NCBI GenBank assembly: GCA_041946755.1 | Contig: JBHGBB010000090.1 | Coordinates: 1 to 14,411, forward strand | From: JBHGBB01 sp041946755 | GTDB taxonomy: Bacteria; UBP4; UBA4092; JAOAEQ01 | Direction of reading: 5' to 3' | DNA length: 14,411 bases | Shown here: in pieces, positions 1 to 7,215 of the stretch | Position numbering within the stretch: position 1 is the stretch's first letter | How the letters are laid out: the number at the start of each line of letters is the position of its first letter | Notes under the pieces: generated by a model | The model's database searches: none | Seen by the model: the letters and a program-made list of their open reading frames with translations, nothing else | What the model was told of the DNA's origin: nothing | Program-made: the position numbers and the translations under genes

Positions 1-77
1 AGATTGGTGTTGATAGAATAACTATAGGCAAGAAAAGATTGGAGGAAGTGTCTCTATAATCAAAGAGACCGTGGACA

Positions 78-131
78 GTAGGGGCGCGGTTACCGCGCCC
101 TTGGTTTCGGGCGGAGAAACTCCACTCCTAC
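78..131. repeat. Small palindromic element with GTAGGGG/CTCCTAC ends
   Basis: The element begins GTAGGGG (78-84) and ends CTCCTAC (125-131), which pair with one mismatch (a G-T wobble in RNA). Inside is a perfect hairpin with arms GGGCGCGGT (82-90) and ACCGCGCCC (92-100) around a single central T, then a second short hairpin, GGAG-AAA-CTCC (113-123). It is much more GC-rich than its surroundings. The layout, nested GC hairpins inside short terminal inverted repeats, is that of small dispersed intergenic repeats. The hairpin at 10389-10418 shares the GTAGGGG/CCCCTAC arms. Only one full copy is in the window, so its repeat status is inferred. Confidence 0.5.
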
Positions 132-143
132 CATAGACATCCA

Positions 144-184
144 GAATCTAACCCGAATTGGTCCGACCAATTCGGGTTAGATTC
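144..184. repeat. Perfect 19-bp inverted repeat, 3-nt loop
   Basis: The arms at 144-162 and 166-184 are exact reverse complements (GAATCTAACCCGAATTGGT and its complement) around the centre CCG (163-165). No T-run follows on either strand, so it does not look like a classical intrinsic terminator. It could be the 3'-end hairpin of a gene upstream of the window, a dispersed palindrome, or a cruciform-forming site. Confidence 0.7.
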
Positions 185-363
185 CAGTATCGGAAGGTAT
201 AAATTACATGGTATACCAAATTGACCTAATAATCATCCCGAATTTACTTCAGGTTTGATTCAATTCATGATAAAATTACTAGTTGCAACCGTAGCCGGTT
301 ATATTTCGTCTATAGAGTTATTGCTCAGGAAAAGAATTAACCGATATTTTATCCCGCTTCTAC

Positions 364-392
364 TTGACGAAAAGCCAAGTTTTGAGTAAGAT
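364..392 (+). promoter_or_regulatory. Sigma70-type promoter of the SPOR/TPR gene
   Basis: The -35 box is TTGACG (364-369), followed by a 17-nt spacer and the -10 box TAAGAT (387-392). Transcription would start near 399, giving a leader of about 40 nt that carries the Shine-Dalgarno sequence AGGAGA (425-430) just before the ATG at 439. A very similar sequence precedes the gene at 11035. Confidence 0.55.
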
Positions 393-438
393 AAAGTATT
401 AAAATATATCTATAACCCTATTTTAGGAGACATCTTTC

Positions 439-3315
439 ATGGTTTTAACTAAAAAAATCCGTTTTTATACCCATCCTATTTCTTCGCTAACAGTACCAAT
501 ATCAGTATTTATCCTCCTTCTTTTAACTACTGCAAGTTTCGCAATAATCACCCCGCCACTCGGGGATATCTATATCTCGCAAGTTGCTGATAATGCTCCG
601 GCACCCACACCAGCACCATCTCCAACAGCAGTAACCTATCGCGTTCAAGTCGCCTCGTTTTCGAGCGAAGCAAAAGCGAATACCATGAAACTCCAGCTCG
701 AAGCTTTAGGATTCACCGGAATCAATATCCAATCCGATGGACAATATTACCGGGTACAGATTGGGAATTATCCTTCACCGGATGATGCTACCGGTTTAGC
801 CGAAAATATCAATAGTAAACTAGTCGCCCCGGATTTTACCGGTTGTGCGATTGTTGATAGCAACCAGAAATTCATTAAATCCGTGCCTATTACCGGATTC
901 ACCCCAGCTCCGACACCGGCACCAACTACCGGTGGTGGGAATTACTGGATTCAAATCGGCGCCTATCGTGTCGAATCGAACGCTGAATCGGTTAGAAAAG
1001 CTTTGGAGAAAATCGGATTTACCAATTCGGTTATCTCGCATGAACAGACTTATTTTAAAGTTCGACTTGGCCCATATCCCACAGTGGCTGAAGCGCAAAA
1101 AGTAGTTACTGCGTTAAAAGACCCGCAAAAAGGATTGGTGTTCCCAGGCTTAACCGGTGACTATTGGATATTCGCCGGCGGTGCCGGCGGTGCTCCGCCA
1201 CCAGCAGTAACTAAGATTTTATATCGTGTATTTATCGCCTCCTTCCCGGAAGAAAAAGATGCCTTACTTCAAAAAGCGAAATTAGAAACCAAAGGATTCT
1301 GGCCGGTAGTAGTCGAAGCGGAAGAGCCGTTATTCAATTTATTAGTCGGTGCGTATAATAGCGAAGCTGAAGCTACCGGATTACTGCCGAAATTGAAAGC
1401 GGAAGGATATGTAGACCTGCGGATCGTTCGATCCGGTGAATTGCGACCACAGTTAGCCTTAACTCCACAACAAGAAGCGCAAAAGAATAAAGAAGTGACT
1501 GCAATTTCCGACCGCGCAGAAGAGTTATTAGCGTCAAAACAATATGACCAGGCAATTCTTCAATTAGAGCGATTGCTGCAAATGCAGTCTGATAATAACA
1601 AAGCGATTCAAAAACTGCAAGAAGCGCAACAGAAGATGAGTGAAGAACAACGAGCGAATTTAGAAGAGCAGAAACAGAAAGAAGCGGAAGCGGAAGCGAA
1701 ACGGCGGCAAATCGATGTGCTCAATAATAAAGCGATGAATTTATGGGAACAACAGAATTATATCGCAGCGGTTAATACTTGGAATGAAGTATTACAAATC
1801 GACCCCCGTGACCCCCGTGCGACCCTGTATGTCGCGTTATCTAAAGAGCGATTAGCTCCTTTACCACAAAAGCAAAAAGAGGAATTGAATGTTAAAGCTG
1901 AAAAGTCCAAAGATGTCGAAAAACTGTTGAATGAAGCGAAAAATCTATATTATACCGGTGCTGACCAAAGCGATGTATCGATTATCAATCAAGCGATAGA
2001 TAAATGGAATCGGGTGCTCAAAGATGACCCGGAAAATGTACAGGCGAAAGAAGCGATCGCAAATGCCCAATCGAAACTGGATGATATTGCAAAAGCTAAA
2101 AAAGCTAAATCGCGGAATATGATTATTTATATCGGAATTGGTGTTCTGCTGATTGCCGGTATCGCGATATTCCTTCCGGGGATACTTCGGAAAATGAAAT
2201 CTGCTGAACGCAAACCGAAACCGATTAAAGCTGCAGCCCCGGCACCGGTAGTAGAAAAACCCGCTCCAGAACCAGTAGCCGCAGCGGCTCCGAAACCGGC
2301 AAAAAAAGGATTCTCATTATTCGGCGGTGGAAAAAAGAAAAAAGAACAGGAAGCTAAAGAAGCAGCTGAGCGAGAAGCTAAAGAAGCTGAAGCCAGACAA
2401 AAAGCTGAACAGAAACAGCAGGAATATGAAAAATGGTATCAGCAAGGGCTAGACCTCCTGGAACAAGGGAAATATGAAGAGGCAATCGCTTCCTTCTTGC
2501 AAGCCAGTTCAATCGACCCGAATAATCCGGATCCAAAACGAAAAGCCGAATTCGCCCGGAAATCGTTAAAAACCCAGGAAGAAGAAGAGAAGAAAGCCAG
2601 ATCGGCACCGAAACCAGCGGCACCACCGCCACCACCACCAGCTCCGGAACCGAAACCCACACCGGCACCACCACCGCCGCCGCCATCACCTACTCCCGAA
2701 CCGGTAGCAGCACCAGCACCAGCACCGGCTCCTGCAGCACCGGCAGCAGCGGGTACGATTTTCGAACAGAATTTTGATAATGAACAAACCGGGACTCGAC
2801 CTGCCGGTTGGAACGGTGAATTCACTTATGCGGCAATCCAGGTATTCAATGCCGTGACCGCAAATAAATCTGGTAACGCTATGAAATTCGAAAAGAAAGA
2901 AGGTAGCGGTAGCACTCATTACCGATGCCGATTTCCGGAAGCGAAAGGAAAATTCAATATCGAGTTCGATCTCTGCTGCGAAAAGAAGAATAAATATTTC
3001 CTTGGTGTATATATCGAAGCGGATGAAGATTTCCGGAAAGCGATTCATACCGTTATCCATACTCCGGAAGATGGCAGTCAGGCTTCATTACGAATCCAGG
3101 GAGAATCGGTACCTTACCAATTAAGCGGATGGTGTCATATCAAATACGAAGTAGATTTGCCGAATGCCACGGTAACCGGTTATGTTGATGGCAAACAAGT
3201 GGTTACCAACGCCCGGATCCCGGGAACACCGGAATCGATGAATACTATCTCGATTCGCGATAATCCGGCAACAATCGCATTGCTTTATATCGACAATATC
3301 AGAATCTATACCTAA
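439..3315 (+). CDS. Triple-SPOR, TPR membrane protein with C-terminal jelly-roll domain
   Basis: 958 residues; AGGAGA 8 nt before the ATG supports the start. Order: N-terminal hydrophobic helix (about 17-37, possible signal cleavage after ASFA); three SPOR domains (about 66-143, 167-246, 259-332), each with the YRVQVASF/YWIQIGAY-type opening and, in the first two, a YxVxxGxYP closing strand; TPR-like helices (about 355-388, 425-460, 492-532) split by a charged coiled coil (388-425); a second membrane helix (561-583) followed by a basic stretch; a Lys/Glu/Ala-rich segment and one TPR (660-696); a proline/alanine linker (721-771); and a concanavalin-like jelly roll (773-958) ending YIDNIRIYT. 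SPOR domains bind denuded septal glycan. Inferred topology: residues 40-560 periplasmic, the rest cytoplasmic, which is unusual for a jelly roll. Probably a scaffold with no enzymatic role; likely co-transcribed with the next gene. I know no named family with this layout. Confidence 0.85.
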   Translation: MVLTKKIRFYTHPISSLTVPISVFILLLLTTASFAIITPPLGDIYISQVADNAPAPTPAPSPTAVTYRVQVASFSSEAKANTMKLQLEALGFTGINIQSDGQYYRVQIGNYPSPDDATGLAENINSKLVAPDFTGCAIVDSNQKFIKSVPITGFTPAPTPAPTTGGGNYWIQIGAYRVESNAESVRKALEKIGFTNSVISHEQTYFKVRLGPYPTVAEAQKVVTALKDPQKGLVFPGLTGDYWIFAGGAGGAPPPAVTKILYRVFIASFPEEKDALLQKAKLETKGFWPVVVEAEEPLFNLLVGAYNSEAEATGLLPKLKAEGYVDLRIVRSGELRPQLALTPQQEAQKNKEVTAISDRAEELLASKQYDQAILQLERLLQMQSDNNKAIQKLQEAQQKMSEEQRANLEEQKQKEAEAEAKRRQIDVLNNKAMNLWEQQNYIAAVNTWNEVLQIDPRDPRATLYVALSKERLAPLPQKQKEELNVKAEKSKDVEKLLNEAKNLYYTGADQSDVSIINQAIDKWNRVLKDDPENVQAKEAIANAQSKLDDIAKAKKAKSRNMIIYIGIGVLLIAGIAIFLPGILRKMKSAERKPKPIKAAAPAPVVEKPAPEPVAAAAPKPAKKGFSLFGGGKKKKEQEAKEAAEREAKEAEARQKAEQKQQEYEKWYQQGLDLLEQGKYEEAIASFLQASSIDPNNPDPKRKAEFARKSLKTQEEEEKKARSAPKPAAPPPPPPAPEPKPTPAPPPPPPSPTPEPVAAPAPAPAPAAPAAAGTIFEQNFDNEQTGTRPAGWNGEFTYAAIQVFNAVTANKSGNAMKFEKKEGSGSTHYRCRFPEAKGKFNIEFDLCCEKKNKYFLGVYIEADEDFRKAIHTVIHTPEDGSQASLRIQGESVPYQLSGWCHIKYEVDLPNATVTGYVDGKQVVTNARIPGTPESMNTISIRDNPATIALLYIDNIRIYT

Positions 3316-3340
3316 AATAAATCTGATAACAGCAAGACCA

Positions 3341-3381
3341 TATCGGTTACCGAGATGTTAATCCCATCCCGGTAATCGATA
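3341..3381 (+). promoter_or_regulatory. Intercistronic hairpin, 17-bp stem
   Basis: The arms at 3341-3357 and 3365-3381 pair over 17 positions with one G-U wobble (3346/3376) and one A-C mismatch (3353/3369), closing a 7-nt loop (3358-3364). The hairpin begins 26 nt after the first gene's stop and ends 24 nt before the next gene's ATG. No U-run follows, so readthrough is likely. It could be an mRNA-processing or stabilising element, a partial attenuator, or a degenerate dispersed palindrome. Confidence 0.55.
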
Positions 3382-3404
3382 CCAAATCGCTGTAATCAAA
3401 ATCT

Positions 3405-6400
3405 ATGGCCATTGTCCCGCAGGAAATAATCGATAAAATAAACAAGCAGTTGAATGTAGAATTGGTGTTAGAGAAAATCGGAGTGAATATATCGAGTGCG
3501 AATATCGAGGGACAATCGATCAAATGCTTCTGCCCGATACATAAAGAAAGTATCTTCCGATCCCTGACTATATATAAAGACCAGCTAAAATACAAATGCG
3601 CATATACCTTATGTCCGGGTAATAAAGGCGGTACTTTACTGGATTTATATTGCCAGACCACTAAACTGCCACTCACCAGCGCCATTCTCTATTGGGCAAA
3701 AGAATTGAAAATGGAAGGCCAACTCCCGGCAACAGATGAACTTATTGCCGATGCGATAACTCGGGCAGAATCGATGGTAAAAAGCGGGAATCGTACCGGA
3801 GCGATTCAAGAGTTCCAGAACCTCACCGAATTTGCACCTACTCAATGGTCGTTATGGGAAAAGATTATCGACCTCTATCAAGCAGAAAGTAATCTGGATC
3901 AGGCGGCGGAACAGGGATTTAAGGCCGCGAAATTCGCGGATGAGAAAAAAGACCAGCAGCAATATCAGTTCTTCCTGGAAAAAGTGGTGGGGATTCAACC
4001 GAATTATTTACCGGCAAGTGAACTCCTGGCAGAACTTTTCTATAGCCAAAAACTTACTGATCAAGCGGTAAAACTCTGGAACCAGAATTTACCGATTTAT
4101 CTTAAGCATAATAATTTCGATTCTGCAATCTCTATTCTAGAGAGATTAATCGACCTCTATCCGGATAAGGCTGAATATAAATTACAAGCCGCAGAACTAT
4201 ATCCGCAAGTCGGGAAAAAAGATATGGCAGCCCGGGTATTGGAAAAACTACTGACCCAATATCAATATCAATCGAATTTCGATGGGGTTATCTCGGTACT
4301 CGACCGACTCCGGAATCTGGTTCCGACTGAAGTTAAATGGCAGAAACAACTTGCAGAAGCGTATATCGCTACTGACAGAATCAAAGATGCGGTAGCCATC
4401 CTCCAGAAATTAGCACAAGATTTCGCAAAGCAGAAGAAAACCGCTGAAGCATTACAATTACTAAACCAGGCATTTTTAGCCGACCCGGATAATCTGTCTT
4501 TGGTAGAACAGCGGGTAGAACTGTTAATCGATACCAACCAGATACATGATGCCAGTCCGTTGATGGATTATCTGGCAGAACAATATGAACAGAAGAATGA
4601 ACTTGATAAAGTAGCGGAAATATACCAACGGCAGATAAAACTTATCCCCACCGACCCCGACCTTAGAATTAAACTGATTAATATCTATATTAAGTTGGGT
4701 AAAAAAGACCTGGCATTAGAGCAATATCGCCAGATAGTCGACCAGTTTATTTCACAACAGGAATTCGGGTCTGCAGCAGAAACTTATCAACTTATGCTGA
4801 AGTTGTCTCCGGAAGATATCGCTATCCATACTTCATTAGCCGAATTGTATCAGAAGATGGAAAAACATAAAGAAGCGATTGCCGAATATCTGGAGATGGG
4901 TAAACTGCTGGAAAACAAACGCGAGTTTAATAAAGCGATCGAAAAATACAATCAGATTATTACCATCGATTCCGAACATATTAACGCCCGCGAGAAACTT
5001 ATTAGCACATATACCGAACTCAAACAATCCGACCGCGTACGGGATACCAAGTTGGGATTGGCACAGTTATATCAAAAAAAGAATCAAATGACTGAAGCAA
5101 TCCAGCTCATGCAGGAAATCCTTAATACAGAACCGAAACATATCCCTACCCTAACCTTATTGTTGGAATGTTATCAAAGCCAGAATAATAAACCGCAAAT
5201 GATAGCCATATACGACCGGCTGGCACAAGCATATGTTGATATTAAAGATATTAACAAAGCGGCAAATATGTATCGCCGAGAATTGGAACTTACTCCGGAT
5301 AATCCGTTAGTTCTGTTAAGTTTAGCTGAGATTCTGACCGAACTTCATGCGCTGGTTGAAGCGAAGAAAATATATAGCCAACTCGGTACGATTTTTGAAC
5401 AGAAACATGATTATAAGCGAGCGATTGAAACGTATGAACATATCCTATCACTCGACTCACAGGATTTAACCACAGCTGAAGCGCTGGTAAAATTAGAAAA
5501 AGAATTAACCTCGACACATCCCACCTTGGTTCCAGTCGCACAATTGGTTGAGCATTCACTCCAATTAGCCAAAATATATCTGCAGAAAAGCCTATTTCCG
5601 GAAGCGGAAACGGTGGCAGAACAAATTCTGCGGCTTGCTCCGGATGAAGAGAAGGTATATCGGTTACTAGCCGATACTTATCAGCGAACCGGTAGACAGG
5701 ATACGGCAATCCAGATTCTATTACGACTGGCTGAGGTGCTGTTGAACCAGAAGAATATCAATAGTGCCATTGAGGAATTTAATCGAATTCTTACTCTCGA
5801 TCCCGGCCATATCGAAACCCGGAAAAAGCTGATTGATACTTACCTTAACGCGAAAAAGAATAATGAAGCGGCAAATCAGCTGAAAATTCTAGCAGAACAT
5901 TATCAAAAGAATGAAGATTTACCAAACGCGATTGTAACCTATGAACAGCAATTAAAATTGGTACCGGATAACCCGGAAATCATTTCTAAACTAGCGCAAT
6001 TATATACCGATACTGAACAGAAAGATTCGGCACTCGGTTTATATTCTCAACTAGCGAATAGTTATCTAAAGAAAGGCATGACCGACCAGGTTGGCGAAAC
6101 CTATCGCACCATGGTAGCACTAGACCCGGAAAGTACCGACCGGCGCGAAAAACTCGGCCAATTCTATCTGAAATCCGGGATGATTCATGAAGCGCTCCTT
6201 GAATACGATGCCTTAGCTACCCTTTTAGCCCAGCAGAGTAAGTTCGATGAAGCGATTAAGATTTTCTTAACCATGCTCAACATCGACCCGAACAATCTAC
6301 AGATTCGAGTGGTTATCGCCGAAATGTATGAACGCATGGGGTCATATTCTGAAGCGATAGCACAATATATGGCTATTGCCCAGAGTTATCTGCAATCAGG

Positions 6401-7142
6401 TGATACCGAAAAATCCATTGCCATATATCAGCGAGCGATAGCGTTAGACCCGGAAAATACCATGCTGCTGGAAACCTTAGCGAATTTGCATAAGACGACT
6501 AAAAAGAAATCGAATGCTATCGAAATCTATGTCAAATTAGCTAAAGCGTATGCAGAAAAAGAGAAATATAAAAAAGCGAAAGAAATATATCAAACCATCC
6601 TAGAACTCGAACCGGATAATGTTGAAAGCCATTCGCAATTAATTAAATTATCACTGGTAGAAGGGAAAAAACCAGATGCGGTTAAATATTCACAAGCGTT
6701 AGGTACCATCTTCTATAAACGGAAAGCGATTCCAGAAGCGGTTACTGCATATCAAGAAGCGATAAAACTTGATGAAACGAATTTATTTTTACGGAAAGAA
6801 TTTATTGATTTACTCTTGAACGCAAAGATGAATACTGACGCAGCCCAGCAATTCCGGGAAATAGCTAAGATATATTCACAGCAAAGTAAAATTGCTGATG
6901 CGGTTGGCGCGTATAAAAATGCTATCAAACTAGACCCGGAAAATATTTCACTCTACCTTGGCCTGATTGATACCCATATGCAAGAAGGATTGGAAAACGA
7001 ACTGATTGATACCTATTTAGCAGTCGCGGATTTATATCTTAAAGAGGGACATACCTTGGACGCTAAAACCTATTATGAAAAGGTATTAAAACTGGAACCT
7101 TCTAACCGGACTGCTAATCGCCAACTTAAAAAAATCAGTTAA
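3405..7142 (+). CDS. CHC2 (DnaG-type) zinc domain fused to a giant 54-residue-period TPR-like array
   Basis: 1245 residues, with no signal peptide or membrane helix, so probably cytoplasmic. Residues about 5-103 match the zinc-binding domain of DnaG primases: an IIDKI...VLEKIGV opening helix, CPIH (43-46), an 18-residue strand segment, C65 and C70, then the KGGTLLDLY closing motif. The second ligand pair is C-x4-C instead of the usual C-x2-C. No TOPRIM or RNA-polymerase domain follows, so this is not a primase. From about residue 111 to the end the protein is TPR-like helices whose turn residues (mostly Pro) recur every 54 residues, 21 times. The gene lies 89 bp downstream of the SPOR/TPR gene on the same strand, suggesting an operon. 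There is no Shine-Dalgarno before the ATG, but the zinc-domain homology starts at once and supports this start. The role is unknown; a nucleic-acid-binding scaffold is my best inference. Confidence 0.85.
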   Translation: MAIVPQEIIDKINKQLNVELVLEKIGVNISSANIEGQSIKCFCPIHKESIFRSLTIYKDQLKYKCAYTLCPGNKGGTLLDLYCQTTKLPLTSAILYWAKELKMEGQLPATDELIADAITRAESMVKSGNRTGAIQEFQNLTEFAPTQWSLWEKIIDLYQAESNLDQAAEQGFKAAKFADEKKDQQQYQFFLEKVVGIQPNYLPASELLAELFYSQKLTDQAVKLWNQNLPIYLKHNNFDSAISILERLIDLYPDKAEYKLQAAELYPQVGKKDMAARVLEKLLTQYQYQSNFDGVISVLDRLRNLVPTEVKWQKQLAEAYIATDRIKDAVAILQKLAQDFAKQKKTAEALQLLNQAFLADPDNLSLVEQRVELLIDTNQIHDASPLMDYLAEQYEQKNELDKVAEIYQRQIKLIPTDPDLRIKLINIYIKLGKKDLALEQYRQIVDQFISQQEFGSAAETYQLMLKLSPEDIAIHTSLAELYQKMEKHKEAIAEYLEMGKLLENKREFNKAIEKYNQIITIDSEHINAREKLISTYTELKQSDRVRDTKLGLAQLYQKKNQMTEAIQLMQEILNTEPKHIPTLTLLLECYQSQNNKPQMIAIYDRLAQAYVDIKDINKAANMYRRELELTPDNPLVLLSLAEILTELHALVEAKKIYSQLGTIFEQKHDYKRAIETYEHILSLDSQDLTTAEALVKLEKELTSTHPTLVPVAQLVEHSLQLAKIYLQKSLFPEAETVAEQILRLAPDEEKVYRLLADTYQRTGRQDTAIQILLRLAEVLLNQKNINSAIEEFNRILTLDPGHIETRKKLIDTYLNAKKNNEAANQLKILAEHYQKNEDLPNAIVTYEQQLKLVPDNPEIISKLAQLYTDTEQKDSALGLYSQLANSYLKKGMTDQVGETYRTMVALDPESTDRREKLGQFYLKSGMIHEALLEYDALATLLAQQSKFDEAIKIFLTMLNIDPNNLQIRVVIAEMYERMGSYSEAIAQYMAIAQSYLQSGDTEKSIAIYQRAIALDPENTMLLETLANLHKTTKKKSNAIEIYVKLAKAYAEKEKYKKAKEIYQTILELEPDNVESHSQLIKLSLVEGKKPDAVKYSQALGTIFYKRKAIPEAVTAYQEAIKLDETNLFLRKEFIDLLLNAKMNTDAAQQFREIAKIYSQQSKIADAVGAYKNAIKLDPENISLYLGLIDTHMQEGLENELIDTYLAVADLYLKEGHTLDAKTYYEKVLKLEPSNRTANRQLKKIS
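3735..7139 (+). repeat. Coding array of about 20 three-helix TPR-like units, 54 residues (162 bp) each
   Basis: The anchor residue at the end of each ...ILxLDP-type helix falls at residues 145, 199, 253, 307, 361, 415, 469, 523, 577, 631, 685, 746, 800, 854, 908, 962, 1016, 1070, 1124, 1178 and 1232. Every interval is 54 except 685 to 746, which is 61. The anchor is Pro at 18 of 21 positions, and Ser (523, 685) or Glu (1124) at the others. Each unit reads as three helices, as if the B helix of one TPR also served as the A helix of the next. The units are clearly diverged in amino-acid sequence, so this is an old array and not a recent DNA expansion. Confidence 0.85.
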
Positions 7143-7215
7143 TGGTCTCACCTAAGATACAGCTTTGATTACCGCCAAGTTGCTCCTTTGCTGAGATATT
7201 CCATCCGTTGTATTG

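Larger units (their letters stand above)
1..438. other. Non-coding upstream region
   Basis: No convincing gene lies before 439. The stretch holds a short hairpin (GTCTCT at 50-55 pairing with AGAGAC at 64-69), the 54-bp GTAGGGG-ended element (78-131), a perfect 19-bp inverted repeat (144-184), an otherwise unremarkable AT-rich segment (about 190-360) and the promoter of the first gene (364-392). The two structured elements may mark the 3' end of a gene just outside the window. No tRNA or known riboswitch fold was recognised by eye. Confidence 0.7.

Noticed and set aside
267..389. A 40-codon plus-strand frame (starts MIKLLVATVAGY) upstream of the SPOR/TPR gene
   Set aside because: There is no well-placed Shine-Dalgarno, the frame overlaps the -35 and part of the -10 of the next gene's promoter, and a frame of this length is expected by chance.
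2378..3060. Minus-strand frames opposite the proline/alanine-rich part of the SPOR/TPR gene
   Set aside because: They are Gly/Val-rich mirror images of the Pro/Ala codons, with no start signal and no domain; shadows of the real gene.
5290..5709. 139-residue minus-strand frame inside the CHC2/TPR gene
   Set aside because: It lies wholly within a strongly supported repeat-coding region and shows no recognisable domain.
3405..7142. DnaG primase
   Set aside because: Only the zinc-binding domain matches. There is no TOPRIM or polymerase core and the rest is a TPR-like array.
7143..7215. Terminator between the CHC2/TPR and MFS genes
   Set aside because: Only a 5-bp pairing (TCTCA with TGAGA) across a 41-nt loop was found, with no T-run; too weak to call.
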